64,000 bases of DNA from Flavobacteriales bacterium (GCA_947475095.1 CANJLG010000011.1:1-64000), one strand, 5' to 3'. Numbered from the stretch's first letter, positions 26,777-36,337 are shown. Made by a program: numbers and translations. The notes: generated by a model not told the origin, from the letters alone.

Positions 26777-27652
26777 ATGAGGTTAATTTCTTGCTTTTTC
26801 ATTTTATTTTGTTTTTGCAATCTCTATTCTCAGGTTTCACAATTTGATAAATTAGAGCAGTTATATGATCAGGCTCATTTCAAATCAGTTTATAGAAAAT
26901 CTAAGGTGTTAATTGATAATCCAGAGTTTGACTATTCTTTGGTTCCTCTATATTATAAATCTATTTCCACTTTACAACTCTTGCGGAACGATCGTTGGCG
27001 AAAAAGTCATAATGAAGCGTTTCTAGCACTCACAGATGCTTTTGATAAATTAAAAAAATCCAATAAAGGCAAGCTTTTACTCATTAATCATCAGAATGAA
27101 TTATCTTCACTAAAGCTTGATTTAGCCTCTTGGCTAGGCGATTTAAATCGCCGAAAAGAGAAGGATCTATCTTATTATTATGATGAGGAAATTAAATCAT
27201 TATTCTACGGTATAACTGATTCCCCAGTTAATGAAGTCTTTAATTGGAATCCTCCCACTTCTCAGCAACTTGCAGAACGTGTTTCACTTATTGAATATGC
27301 TAAGCAATTTATTGGGGTCCCTTATGTTTGGGCTGGTGAAAGTCCTGATGGTTTTGATTGCAGTGGATTCACTTCTTTCGTTTTTATAAATAAGAAAATA
27401 GTATTGCCTCGTCGTGCTATGGATCAATATGAAGCTACAAATAAGGTGAGTGCTGAAAAAGCTCAAATTGGCGATTTGGTTTTCTTTTCAAATGGCGGGG
27501 AAATATCGCATGTTGGTATTCTTGTATCTGAAATAGGAAAAGAAAAAGTAATGATTCATGCAAGCAGCAGTAAAGGAATTACTTTCGATAAAATAGATGG
27601 TTCTAGTTATTGGGAGAAACGCCTTCATGGTTTTGGTTCAATCATTAAATAA
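26777..27652 (+). CDS. NlpC/P60-family cell-wall peptidase
   Basis: 291 residues. Signal peptide ~1-19 (LFCFCNLYSQ). An N-terminal ~150-residue helical region precedes the C40 domain (~170-291): FIGVPYVWAGESPDGFDCSG with the catalytic Cys in DCSG, GDLVFFSN, the His in SHVGILV and the second polar residue in MIHASSSKG. These enzymes cut gamma-D-Glu-diaminopimelate or related peptide bonds in peptidoglycan stems. The gene lies directly behind the propeller protein gene and converges on the transglutaminase-like gene with three bases between stops. Confidence 0.88.
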   Translation: MRLISCFFILFCFCNLYSQVSQFDKLEQLYDQAHFKSVYRKSKVLIDNPEFDYSLVPLYYKSISTLQLLRNDRWRKSHNEAFLALTDAFDKLKKSNKGKLLLINHQNELSSLKLDLASWLGDLNRRKEKDLSYYYDEEIKSLFYGITDSPVNEVFNWNPPTSQQLAERVSLIEYAKQFIGVPYVWAGESPDGFDCSGFTSFVFINKKIVLPRRAMDQYEATNKVSAEKAQIGDLVFFSNGGEISHVGILVSEIGKEKVMIHASSSKGITFDKIDGSSYWEKRLHGFGSIIK

Positions 27653-27655
27653 TCA

Positions 27656-29383
27656 TTAAAACCCCCAGCTGTTTTTTGCAAATGCTTTAAATTTATAAGT
27701 CCCAGTTGATTTTTCAACTTTCATAAATATTTTACCTTCCTCATTGTTAGGTAAATTTGAAAATGAAAATGAATATCCTTGATATTTATTCTCATCACCT
27801 GATTCCTGAAATGCTTCATCTTTATAGCTGTAAGATACATGATGACAGGCATTAAAAATGGAAAATTTAAATTGACTAATATTCATTTTTCCAGCTTCTT
27901 TTATAAAGTCTTTAAATTTCATGGGTTTCGTCATGTATATTTTCAATTCATTATAAATTGTTTCATTTTTCAGTTTTGCACAGGCAAGAAAAGCAATTGC
28001 CATCGAATAAGCATTTTTTTGGTCTAGATTCGATATTAACGATTCATAGAATTGATTTTCTGTTCCATTAATAACAATGTAATGTAGGGTGCCAATTCCA
28101 TCTATATCAATAGTTAAATAATTTATCAGCTCTGGTAGGTTAACACTTATTGAATTCGTGCTAATTTTATTTGTTAGTTTTCCGTCATTTGCTATCACTT
28201 TTCGAGCAACTTCGTTTTTTTCTCCTTCAAATCGGACAAAAGGATAACCAAGTTCATTTCGTGTGATATTTGTCACATTCATTTTTTGTTTAAAATTGAT
28301 GGTGAATGTCCCTTGGGCAAATTGTATTGGAGAGGTTTTATCAAGATTACTTAATTGATTGTGGCCATTTCTTTCGATTGGATCTACATATGGTAATTGC
28401 ATGAAGTCGTACATGGTTAAGGTCGAATCATATAAATTTGGATTTTCTGCTGATTGATTATCCTCAAAATGACTTATAATCATGTCCTTAGGTTTCATTA
28501 AATACCAATTTGAATGTATATTTTTAGACCAAGTAATATCTGTTGTATAGGGAATATTATCCAAAATTACTTGATTCCATGCGTGGCTATGTCCACTATA
28601 AAAAACATCTTGAATGGTATTTCTTACGGCTCCACTAACATACTCGGTTTTGATGCCAATCCGCTCCATTAAATCTTTGTACACTCGGCTATATCCTTCG
28701 CAAACCGCCTCTTTTTCTTTTCCAAATACCAGTCCATTCACATTTGTTTGTGCGGTATCGCCGCGATTATATTTAAATCTTGAAATAATGAAGGCTGAAA
28801 TAGCATCGGATTTTTCTCTTTCTGTTGATTTTTCAAAAGTAAGTGCCGCGCATAAACAATCTAAGTCATCGGAGGCGAAACATTTTCTTGAAACCATGGT
28901 GTCTCCACTAAGTGGATGTATAAACCATTGCTTAGTATAAAGTGACTTCTCACACGGCACGATTACAGGTCTTTTTTTGATTAATAAATGGATTTTCTTT
29001 GAATAGAAATTTGATTTACTGAAAAATAAAGTACTTAAATCAGTATGGTATTTATTGGAACAAGGCCTGACCAAATTTAGGTCTCCGCTTTTAATAATTT
29101 CTAGAGACTCACTTGTCAAAAGGGATAATTTGTTTTTATACAGGGTGGTTTGCCCTTTAGTGTATTCACAAATTAGATCATTATTCTTGTGGTAGGTAAT
29201 TAATTCAAATTTCTCATCTTTTAATAATCGCAAGATACTAAACTCATTTTCAGTATCATTCATTAAATAAGTGTTAATTACAGCATCTAGGTCTGTTTCT
29301 TTTGGTGCTTGGTAAGGAAGGTTTTGACAATGTAGCGCTGATTGAAAAACAACCGCTACTAGTATAAAGAGGTACTTGAACAT
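27656..29383 (-). CDS. Exported transglutaminase-like (papain-fold) protein
   Basis: 575 residues. Signal peptide ~1-19. The transglutaminase-core domain is at ~195-300: FKYNRGDTAQ, EAVCEGYSRVYKDLM (Cys), SGHSHAWNQVILDN (His) and YTTDITWS (Asp), i.e. an intact Cys-His-Asp triad. The C-terminal ~270 residues are a beta-rich region of unknown type. Many Bacteroidota proteins of this kind are periplasmic peptidases or peptidase-like proteins rather than cross-linkers. There is no operon partner upstream; the next gene ends 81 bases away on the same strand. Confidence 0.8.
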   Translation of the reverse strand: MFKYLFILVAVVFQSALHCQNLPYQAPKETDLDAVINTYLMNDTENEFSILRLLKDEKFELITYHKNNDLICEYTKGQTTLYKNKLSLLTSESLEIIKSGDLNLVRPCSNKYHTDLSTLFFSKSNFYSKKIHLLIKKRPVIVPCEKSLYTKQWFIHPLSGDTMVSRKCFASDDLDCLCAALTFEKSTEREKSDAISAFIISRFKYNRGDTAQTNVNGLVFGKEKEAVCEGYSRVYKDLMERIGIKTEYVSGAVRNTIQDVFYSGHSHAWNQVILDNIPYTTDITWSKNIHSNWYLMKPKDMIISHFEDNQSAENPNLYDSTLTMYDFMQLPYVDPIERNGHNQLSNLDKTSPIQFAQGTFTINFKQKMNVTNITRNELGYPFVRFEGEKNEVARKVIANDGKLTNKISTNSISVNLPELINYLTIDIDGIGTLHYIVINGTENQFYESLISNLDQKNAYSMAIAFLACAKLKNETIYNELKIYMTKPMKFKDFIKEAGKMNISQFKFSIFNACHHVSYSYKDEAFQESGDENKYQGYSFSFSNLPNNEEGKIFMKVEKSTGTYKFKAFAKNSWGF

Positions 29384-29464
29384 GGCTGAAGGTATAGGTT
29401 TACCCTACAACTTAATTCAATTAAAAAGATACAGTCGTAAATATTGATCTACATTCTCAAGGAA

Positions 29465-30040
29465 TTATTTCGAATGATCTTCTGCATCTTTGTTTTCTTT
29501 ACTTTTTGTTTCTGGCTTTATCTTGGCTTTAACAAACTTGCGGAGGAAAAAGGATGAGATGATAGAAATGAGTAATGAAAGAATAGCCAATAACAAGGTG
29601 ATTTTATTTAGTATGTCATTTGAAAAACCAACTGAAACTGTAATCAAAGAGAAAATATAAAATACTGAAACTAAACTGATGGTGAGTTTTCGCATTTTTG
29701 AATTTGTATGCCATATTAATGCACACCAAGAAGAATAAAAGTTTGTGATTACCGGAAATAATAAGAAGTGCCCATATTCTTCAAGCATTTCAGGAAGTTT
29801 GATGAAGACTACAGCAATCGCGAGGTAAATTATTATTTGAATTAAAGAAAAAAGTTTTGTGACATAATTAAGGTGTAAGTAGCTGCTTCCAATAATTAAT
29901 AAGGGGCCTATCGAATAAACTGCAAATTGAGGTGCTCCAATACTTGAAAATGTAATGGTCTGGAATGTAGAAAAAAGAAATATGAAAATGGCGATTATAA
30001 AAAATAATAGCCAAACATTTCTTAATAATCTTTTAATCAT
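29465..30040 (-). CDS. Small multi-pass membrane protein, function unknown
   Basis: 191 residues with about five or six hydrophobic helices between residues 8 and 165 and a lysine/glutamate-rich cytoplasmic tail (KIKPETKSKENKDAEDHSK). No family is recognised. Its ATG overlaps the end of the agmatinase-family gene by eight bases, so it is the last gene of the pyrR-like/murQ/agmatinase-like operon. Confidence 0.7.
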   Translation of the reverse strand: MIKRLLRNVWLLFFIIAIFIFLFSTFQTITFSSIGAPQFAVYSIGPLLIIGSSYLHLNYVTKLFSLIQIIIYLAIAVVFIKLPEMLEEYGHFLLFPVITNFYSSWCALIWHTNSKMRKLTISLVSVFYIFSLITVSVGFSNDILNKITLLLAILSLLISIISSFFLRKFVKAKIKPETKSKENKDAEDHSK

Positions 30041-31076
30041 TTTCTTTTCTATTTTTTTCGGTTAGACAAACTAGATTCCATAAAACACGCGCACCAACGT
30101 TGGCATCCCAGTCTCCTTTTTCTCCGGGGCTAACTTCATTTAAATCAAAACCAATAATGTTTTTGCCTGCATCGATTAGAGAAAAGAGCATAAAATTTAA
30201 TGCTTCTAGTTCAAATCCTCCTGCTACGGGGGTTCCTGTGTTTGGGCATAATTCCGGATTCAAACCATCAATATCAAAGGAAATATAAATATTTTTTGGT
30301 AATTGCTTTATGATATCTTTTACTTGATCTGCCCATGTCTTTCCTAGATAGTGAGCTTCTTTAAGGTCCCAATCGTAAAATGTGTGAATTCTAGGATCAC
30401 TTTTGGATAGTTCAAACTCATTTTCTGAGACATCTCTTACCCCAACTTGTACAATTTTTGATAAATTTCCACACGTTTTTAAGGCATTAAACATGATGCT
30501 AGCGTGCGATTGTTCAAATCCTTCGTAAGCATCTCTTAAATCTGCATGTGCATCGATTTGAAGGATGCCAAAATCAGTATATTTTTCATTAAGTGCTTGA
30601 AGTAATCCAAGTGGTGTTGAATGTTCGCCACCAAGCACTGCAACAATTTTCCCTTGGTTCAGTAATTTAGTTGCACGTTCTTTTAGGTGATCTTTCAGGG
30701 CTAAATGTGCTTTATTTATATAAGAAAGTTCTTCTTTAAATTTGTCTTGTGCGCTTAATTCGCCTTCCGATTCTACTAATGCAAGGTAGTCGATACTCAT
30801 CTTGCAGCATGTGTCGTTAATTTCTTCCCATTCTTTCGAAATAGGCGCCATAAACACTTTCGTATCGTAGGCACGATTAAGTTTCGGGTGAAAAAAGTCA
30901 AGCTGTGTAGATGCATTTAATATGGCCTCAGGTCCTTTGCTTGTTCCTTTCCCATAGGATGCAGTAGCGTCCCAAGGAACAGGAATTATCACGAGTGTTG
31001 CTTCCTCTTCGGTACATGGAAATCCAAAAATATTACCGTTGGCAATTCCAACGCCGTTTGGGTCAAAATTGGTCAT
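30033..31076 (-). CDS. Agmatinase/arginase-family (ureohydrolase) enzyme
   Basis: 347 residues. The binuclear manganese ligands are in VLGGEHS (~150), QIDAHADLRDAYEG (~175) and ISFDIDGLNPELCP (~265), all intact. Family members hydrolyse agmatine, arginine, formiminoglutamate or related guanidino compounds. The N-terminal NIFGFPCTEEEATLVIIPVPWDAT start and a ~55-residue insert at 85-140 are common in the Bacteroidota agmatinase-like group, whose substrate is poorly known. The ATG overlaps the murQ stop (ATGA), so the gene is translationally linked to murQ. Confidence 0.85.
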   Translation of the reverse strand: MTNFDPNGVGIANGNIFGFPCTEEEATLVIIPVPWDATASYGKGTSKGPEAILNASTQLDFFHPKLNRAYDTKVFMAPISKEWEEINDTCCKMSIDYLALVESEGELSAQDKFKEELSYINKAHLALKDHLKERATKLLNQGKIVAVLGGEHSTPLGLLQALNEKYTDFGILQIDAHADLRDAYEGFEQSHASIMFNALKTCGNLSKIVQVGVRDVSENEFELSKSDPRIHTFYDWDLKEAHYLGKTWADQVKDIIKQLPKNIYISFDIDGLNPELCPNTGTPVAGGFELEALNFMLFSLIDAGKNIIGFDLNEVSPGEKGDWDANVGARVLWNLVCLTEKNRKEND

Positions 31077-31882
31077 TTGTTTGTATAAGCATTAATTGCA
31101 TTTCTAACGGAACCGAACTCTCCAAGTAATTTTGCTGCATCGTCATACGGAATTGACAAGGCCTCTTGAATCATTAATGTTCCTCTATCTACAAGTTTAT
31201 CATTAGTTAATTGCATGTCAACCATTTTATTACCTTTCACACGTCCTAATCGGATCATTAGACAAGTGGAAATCATGTTTAATACTAATTTTTGTGCCGT
31301 GCCGGATTTCATTCTTGTGCTACCAGTCACAAATTCAGGACCGACAATGGGTGTGATGGGAAATTGAACGCAACTTGAAAGAACAGCGCCTGGATTGCAA
31401 CAAATACCCGCCGTTAGTAAGCCAAAGTCATTTGCTTTTTCGATGGCGCCAATAACATAAGGTGTGCTTCCAGATGCGGCTATACCAACGAGCGTATCCA
31501 TGGGGGTAATGTTATAGGCTTTTAGGTCTTCCCATCCTTGGTTTCTATCATCTTCTGCAAATTCTACGGCTTTTCTGATGGCTTTATCCCCACCTGCAAT
31601 AAGACCGACTACAATTCCATGGTCAATTCCAAAGGTTGGTGGACATTCGCTTGCATCTACAATGCCTAATCGTCCACTCGTGCCAGCCCCAATGTAAAAT
31701 AGTCGCCCATTATTTTTCATGCGAAGCAGGCAGGCCTCAATAAATGCCTCAATAGCAGGAATTTCTTTTTCCACTGCGAGGGCAACTAATTGATCTTCTT
31801 TGTTGATATTCGTAAGCAAATCGAGTGTTGATAGTTGCTCTAAATTAGTGTAATTTGAATCAGACTCCGTAACCCGTTTCAT
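31073..31882 (-). CDS. murQ: N-acetylmuramic acid 6-phosphate etherase
   Basis: 269 residues with a SIS fold. Key segments are RLFYIGAGTSGRLGIVDASE-CPPTFG (~60-85), GGDKAIRKAVEFAEDD (~100) with the catalytic acid, GIAASGSTPYVIGA and FVTGSTRMKSGTAQK. The enzyme splits the lactyl ether of MurNAc-6-P to give GlcNAc-6-P and D-lactate in peptidoglycan recycling. Length is a little short of the E. coli protein (298) because the extreme C-terminal helices are trimmed. Four-base overlaps join it to the phosphoribosyltransferase upstream and the agmatinase-family gene downstream. Confidence 0.92.
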   Translation of the reverse strand: MKRVTESDSNYTNLEQLSTLDLLTNINKEDQLVALAVEKEIPAIEAFIEACLLRMKNNGRLFYIGAGTSGRLGIVDASECPPTFGIDHGIVVGLIAGGDKAIRKAVEFAEDDRNQGWEDLKAYNITPMDTLVGIAASGSTPYVIGAIEKANDFGLLTAGICCNPGAVLSSCVQFPITPIVGPEFVTGSTRMKSGTAQKLVLNMISTCLMIRLGRVKGNKMVDMQLTNDKLVDRGTLMIQEALSIPYDDAAKLLGEFGSVRNAINAYTNK

Positions 31883-32373
31883 ACTAAGTAGGCTTTAGAA
31901 TCTGTTTCATTAAACTCAATTTCAATGCGGTCTTTCAATGTGGTAGAAAGTCCAAGACCAAAATAATCTGCTTTTATTGGATATCTGCGGTGTGTCCGAT
32001 CAACTAAAACGACTGTCTTGATGGATTTGGTGGGTTGTTCCAAGAATTTCATTAAAGCGTATTGTAAGGTTTTACCGGAATTAATCACGTCGTCCACTAA
32101 AATGATAAAACCATTCTTTAATTTACTTTCTTCAATGCTTAACTTAATTTTTTTGGACCAAGGCTCTTCTTTGTCTATTTCGATTTCAAAAACGTGACTT
32201 GTTATTGTTGAATTTTTTTCTATTATTTCGGAGAGTTCTTTGGCCAAATAAAAACCATTTCCTGCGATTCCTCCAATGAAAATCGTACTTTCATCAGGAC
32301 AATTTTCGATGATTTGATGTCCTAAACGAGTAATTTTCTGTTGTATCTGCTGGTGGTTAAGGATGACTTCCAT
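31879..32373 (-). CDS. PyrR-like phosphoribosyltransferase
   Basis: 164 residues. The PRPP-binding loop is FIILVDDVINSGKTLQYAL (~88-106), and VDRTHRRYPIKADYFGLGLS with a following KDRIEIEF resembles the C-terminus of PyrR, the uracil phosphoribosyltransferase/regulator of pyrimidine genes. No pyrimidine genes are nearby; it instead leads the operon with murQ. It could be a nucleobase-salvage enzyme. Its promoter sits just upstream with a short or absent leader. Confidence 0.78.
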   Translation of the reverse strand: MEVILNHQQIQQKITRLGHQIIENCPDESTIFIGGIAGNGFYLAKELSEIIEKNSTITSHVFEIEIDKEEPWSKKIKLSIEESKLKNGFIILVDDVINSGKTLQYALMKFLEQPTKSIKTVVLVDRTHRRYPIKADYFGLGLSTTLKDRIEIEFNETDSKAYLV

Positions 32374-32377
32374 GAAA

Positions 32378-32399
32378 CAAAATTATTTAAACAAAGATA
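32378..32399 (-). promoter_or_regulatory. Two overlapping -7 elements for the PyrR-like/murQ operon
   Basis: On the minus strand TATCTTTG (32392-32399) and TAATTTTG (32378-32385) both match TAnnTTTG. The first would give a leader of ~12 bases before ATG 32373; the second would give a leaderless message. Confidence 0.45.
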
Positions 32400-32502
32400 C
32401 ATTTTCAGAATGAATTATGTCTATGTACTTTACGATTCTATATTTTTTTAGCAAAATTATTATTGGCTTCAGTATTCTTTAATTATTGATTACTTTCGTT
32501 TC

Positions 32503-33522
32503 ATGTCAGCCTGGAGAGATTCATATCAAATAATAAAACACGCCTCTGTTCTAAAAATATGGAATATATCCCTGCTGAAAATAAGTTATCTTCTCAGTAG
32601 AGTATTAAAAAGACCAATTATTTTTGGCTTTCCATTTACTTTAAGTATTGAACCCACTACTGCTTGTAATCTTGCCTGTCCAGAGTGCCCTAGTGGTTTG
32701 AAGCAGTTTTCGAGACCTACCGGAAAATTAGATTTAAATGTACACAAGCAAATGCTTGAACAAGTAAAAAAAACTGTTTTTTATATTAATTATTATTTTC
32801 AGGGTGAACCGTTTATTCATCCTCAATTTTTGGATTTGATACGGGAAGCAAAGCTTGCAAAAATGTATACCGCAACGTCTACGAATGCTCATTTTATTGA
32901 TAAAGCCAAAGCCTTAGAGATTATTGATTCCGGTCTGGATCGATTGATTATTTCTGTGGATGGAATCACACAGGCGACGTATGAGCAATACCGAGTCAAT
33001 GGCAGTTTATCTAAAGTGTTGGAAGCATCTGCTTTTTTGGTGGAAGCTAAAAAGGAACGGAGGTCAGCAACGCCTTTTTTGATTTTTCAATTTTTAGCTG
33101 TCAAGCCGAATGAATCCGAAATCCCCGCAGTTTTTACGCTGGCAAAAGAAATAGGGATTGATGAGGTTCGAATTAAAACAGCACAATTATACGATTTTAA
33201 GAATGGAAATAGTTTAATGCCCGAGCAAGAAGAATATGCACGTTATGCTAAGCAATCCGATGGCACGTATAAATTAAAAGGTCGTCAGGGAAATCATTGC
33301 TGGAGAATGTGGTCTGGAAGTGTCTTAACGTGGGATGGGAAAGTAGTTCCGTGTTGTTTTGACAAAGACGCGTCGCACGTTCTTGGAAATGTTACAGATC
33401 AACATTTTCGAGGCATATGGAAGTCAAAAGAATATCAAAAATTTCGGTATGCAGTGCTAGCAAATCGGCAAGAAATCGACATCTGCAAAAATTGCTCTGA
33501 GGGAACAAAAGTTTGGAGCTGA
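32503..33522 (+). CDS. Radical SAM protein with SPASM domain
   Basis: 339 residues. The radical SAM cluster motif is TACNLACPECPSG (~55-67; CxxxCxxC), followed by YYFQGEPFIHP and SVDGITQATYEQYRVNG typical of the barrel. The C-terminal SPASM-type half has CWRMWSGSVLTWDGKVVPCC, GNVTDQHFRGIWKS and ICKNCSEG, which would hold an auxiliary iron-sulfur cluster. These proteins modify peptides, sugars or other substrates through a 5'-deoxyadenosyl radical. No short precursor peptide gene is seen beside it. It converges on the channel gene with ten bases between stops. Confidence 0.85.
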   Translation: MSAWRDSYQIIKHASVLKIWNISLLKISYLLSRVLKRPIIFGFPFTLSIEPTTACNLACPECPSGLKQFSRPTGKLDLNVHKQMLEQVKKTVFYINYYFQGEPFIHPQFLDLIREAKLAKMYTATSTNAHFIDKAKALEIIDSGLDRLIISVDGITQATYEQYRVNGSLSKVLEASAFLVEAKKERRSATPFLIFQFLAVKPNESEIPAVFTLAKEIGIDEVRIKTAQLYDFKNGNSLMPEQEEYARYAKQSDGTYKLKGRQGNHCWRMWSGSVLTWDGKVVPCCFDKDASHVLGNVTDQHFRGIWKSKEYQKFRYAVLANRQEIDICKNCSEGTKVWS

Positions 33523-33532
33523 GATCTTTTAC

Positions 33533-35437
33533 TTATCCTTCCTCAGATAAAACAATAATTTTATCTAAGTCTGTAAATTGAATATAATCATCTTTCTTAG
33601 GATTAATAACTACCCCATAAGCAGCATCTTGGTTGTGAATTAATGAGTTAATTCGATATCCAATAGCCGTATCACCTCTTCTTTTGGCACTTTCCATGAG
33701 TGTATAAAAGTTTACACTTTCTTCCGTTTTAATATAATCATTTATTGGCTTTAGATAAATTTCACTTCCTTCAGATCGCATTAAATCTTCAAAAACTCTC
33801 ATCAATTGTTTGTTTTCAGAAACTTGACTCATCATTAAACTAATAAGTTTATCACTGACGATAAAATCATCGGCCTTTGTAACGTTAGCTAAGTCTCGGT
33901 TTTTAATATCGAGCATTTCAGAAACGATTTTTATTTCTTTGTTCAATGTTTCTGAAATGTGACGAAGGTGTAAAAGCGTAATCATCGTTGATGCATCTGC
34001 TTCTTGTATTTCCATCTCTTCGCGGTAACAAAGAACTTGAATACTATTATAGTCTATTATATTTAAGTCTTTAATAACGCTATTGTCCGTTGTGTCTTTG
34101 TGGGTAAAATTTATGATTAAATTATTAAAGTCGTTTTTATAATTTGAAATTATCGATTCATCAATAGGGAAACTTGAAATGATATCTACGATTGAATTTT
34201 TTGCTACATAATCATTTAATTCACGCAGTAATAATCCTCCTCTTGTATTCCATCCTAGCATTAGAATTTTTTCAGGGCTTGATTCAGAGTTATTTGAATG
34301 CTGAATAGCTGCCTCATTAATTAAAAAATCTTTTGTTGTTGATGGAATTAAGGAGTCATCATCTTCTGTTATAGCGATTACTTCGTCACCCGGCATCAAA
34401 ACGTAATCCATAGGAGGATTAATTAATATAACCGAATTTGCTTTATTGTTTATTCCAATTACAGCTGAATCATTAAAGGCGACAATAACTTCCGAATAGG
34501 GTTTGGCTATCAAGTTATCTATTTGAGAAAAATAAATTTCAGCACCATCGAAGTCCATTAATTCCTGATAAACAATAGATAATCCACTTTGTCGGGAGGT
34601 TTGAATTATTATTTTGGCAATAATTTCATCTGATAAAATAATTTCTAGTTCATCACCTCCTATTAACTTACATATTTCAATATTTCTCTCATTATTTAAT
34701 TCTGTTGTGATATGATATGGATCGATTCTTCTATTCGGACTTTTAGTAATAGCCAAGATTGTTTTAATGATTTGAGCATCTGATTTATTAAAGTCATCTG
34801 ATAAAATAATGATGCTTTTTGAATCTTGAGGATTTACTATTTCAAGATCTTGTAAATTATTTGGGCTACCATTTCTACAGACGATTTTTAGCTTTCCTAG
34901 ATTTGGAAACGCTTCTTTTATTTCATCCTCCATTTCTACCTTATCTTTTTCCGCTAAAATTACTATTCGCGGTTTTTTCTTATTTTCATTTGCAATACTT
35001 AGCTCGGAAATAATTGTAAATATCTTAGTTGACCAACCTAGAATTAAGGTATGATTTTTTTCAATAACGAAGCTTCTGCCTTGTCTTAATTGATCTAATT
35101 TAGCTTCAATGCCATTATTCAATACACCGATTAAGGTTGAGATTATGAATATTCCACCAATTGTTACTAGAAATGCTATTATTCGAAAGCTCCATCCGGA
35201 ATCGCCGCCCATTGTCCCAGGGTCCAAGGTTCTCATTAGGCTAAGCCAAGCACCTTCAATAAAATTCAATTCTTCTTCCCCCTCGGGTTTAATAGCCAGT
35301 AAGCTAATGACAGCTGCTGCAACGATGACAATTAAAAGAGAAGTAATACCAAGCAATGAAATCATTGCAAGGGTGCCCTTGCTCATCAAGTTATCAAATT
35401 TGTATCGTAATGTACTGAGTAAATTTCTTTTTTTCAT
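33533..35437 (-). CDS. CASTOR/POLLUX-type ion channel protein with RCK-like domains
   Basis: 634 residues. Hydrophobic helices at ~20-48 and ~83-107 flank a pore-like segment (IEGAWLSLMRTLDPGTMGGD). After this come two Rossmann/RCK units, the first beginning NHTLILGWSTKIFTIISEL (~130) and the second ILMLGWNTRGGLLLRELN (~390), each with a C-terminal TrkA-C-like part. This order fits the plant CASTOR/POLLUX nuclear cation channels and their bacterial relatives. It should sit in the inner membrane with the RCK region in the cytoplasm. It lies 176 bases downstream of the SPFH/GYF gene group on the same strand; co-regulation is possible but not proven. Confidence 0.82.
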   Translation of the reverse strand: MKKRNLLSTLRYKFDNLMSKGTLAMISLLGITSLLIVIVAAAVISLLAIKPEGEEELNFIEGAWLSLMRTLDPGTMGGDSGWSFRIIAFLVTIGGIFIISTLIGVLNNGIEAKLDQLRQGRSFVIEKNHTLILGWSTKIFTIISELSIANENKKKPRIVILAEKDKVEMEDEIKEAFPNLGKLKIVCRNGSPNNLQDLEIVNPQDSKSIIILSDDFNKSDAQIIKTILAITKSPNRRIDPYHITTELNNERNIEICKLIGGDELEIILSDEIIAKIIIQTSRQSGLSIVYQELMDFDGAEIYFSQIDNLIAKPYSEVIVAFNDSAVIGINNKANSVILINPPMDYVLMPGDEVIAITEDDDSLIPSTTKDFLINEAAIQHSNNSESSPEKILMLGWNTRGGLLLRELNDYVAKNSIVDIISSFPIDESIISNYKNDFNNLIINFTHKDTTDNSVIKDLNIIDYNSIQVLCYREEMEIQEADASTMITLLHLRHISETLNKEIKIVSEMLDIKNRDLANVTKADDFIVSDKLISLMMSQVSENKQLMRVFEDLMRSEGSEIYLKPINDYIKTEESVNFYTLMESAKRRGDTAIGYRINSLIHNQDAAYGVVINPKKDDYIQFTDLDKIIVLSEEG

Positions 35438-35613
35438 AATTAATTTGGTGTCGTTTGAGCTTAATAAGCCTTTTTGTTAGGTTCTATAAAACTAGGATTT
35501 AAATCGTTTTAGATTTTTGCATCAAGAGATTACAAAAGATTATTTTTTGAAATTAAATCTTTGATGTCATTTTAAAATAATATTACTATAGGTGGATTTC
35601 TGAGTACTAATAA

Positions 35614-35973
35614 TTACTGAGCTGCCTTATAAATGAAGTAGGTAATTAAGGTATATGTTAGAATTGAAATACCAGAAACAATGATCAATATCGGAATACT
35701 AGTAAGGAAGGTATTCATTAAAAAGATGAAAATAAATCCAATAATAAAAGAAACAAAACTAAAGGTTTTTATTACCGTTCCTGTTCTTGGTAATGTAAAA
35801 GATACCCCAAAACAAAAAGATAAGGTTGTTAGTCCAAATAGAAAAGAAATTAATGTAATGGCAATTTTAAAGTCTTCTTTTCTCATAATGGAAAGATCAA
35901 TTGCGTAATAACCATAGGCTATTAAACTACTGATTAGAAAGCAGATTAAAAAGGGAACGAGATTCAACTTCAT
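35614..35973 (-). CDS. Small four-helix membrane protein, function unknown
   Basis: 119 residues with four hydrophobic helices (about 5-27, 37-58, 66-88, 92-113) joined by short polar loops. No motif is recognised. It starts two bases after the stop of the GYF_2 protein gene, so it belongs to the same operon. Confidence 0.7.
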   Translation of the reverse strand: MKLNLVPFLICFLISSLIAYGYYAIDLSIMRKEDFKIAITLISFLFGLTTLSFCFGVSFTLPRTGTVIKTFSFVSFIIGFIFIFLMNTFLTSIPILIIVSGISILTYTLITYFIYKAAQ

Positions 35974-35975
35974 AG

Positions 35976-36326
35976 TTAAGTATTTTGAATGAATGGAGGT
36001 GGGGCTAATGCTATTAATTTTAATACTGACGCAATATTTTCAGCCATTAACCAATTTGTCATGCCCGTCTTCCAGAAATAGGTGTTTTTATCTATTTTTT
36101 TCTCAAAAAATAGCCTAATTACCTCAGATTCGGAAAATGGACCCGCTTGATTTCCATCTAATATTACATAGTAGAAATTCTGCGGGTTGTTCATTTGATT
36201 CATAGAACCCGGAATTTGCATCTTGTTAATTGACTCATTCATGGTGTTAACCATTTGTTGAGCAATTGAAACACTCATTCCGAATTCTATTAATCTATTA
36301 ATAGAAAAAAAACTTTCTTCTTCCAT
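35976..36326 (-). CDS. GYF_2-domain protein
   Basis: 116 residues from ATG 36326 (MEEESFFSINRLIEFG); an in-frame ATG at 36365 would overlap the upstream gene by 28 bases. The N-terminal half is helical with SVSIAQQMVNTMNESINKM; the C-terminal half is a GYF_2 domain: FYYVILDGNQAGPFSESEVI, DKNTYFWKTGMTNWLMAENI, ending in APPPF. GYF-type domains bind proline-rich peptides. The SPFH protein of this group carries a matching GYF_2 domain and polyproline stretches, suggesting that these proteins bind each other. Confidence 0.78.
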   Translation of the reverse strand: MEEESFFSINRLIEFGMSVSIAQQMVNTMNESINKMQIPGSMNQMNNPQNFYYVILDGNQAGPFSESEVIRLFFEKKIDKNTYFWKTGMTNWLMAENIASVLKLIALAPPPFIQNT

Positions 36327-36337
36327 GTTTATATTTT

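Noticed and set aside
32503-33522. Radical SAM/SPASM protein as part of a peptide (RiPP) cluster
   Set aside because: No short precursor peptide frame, transporter or protease gene lies beside it, and the neighbours are unrelated and converge on it.
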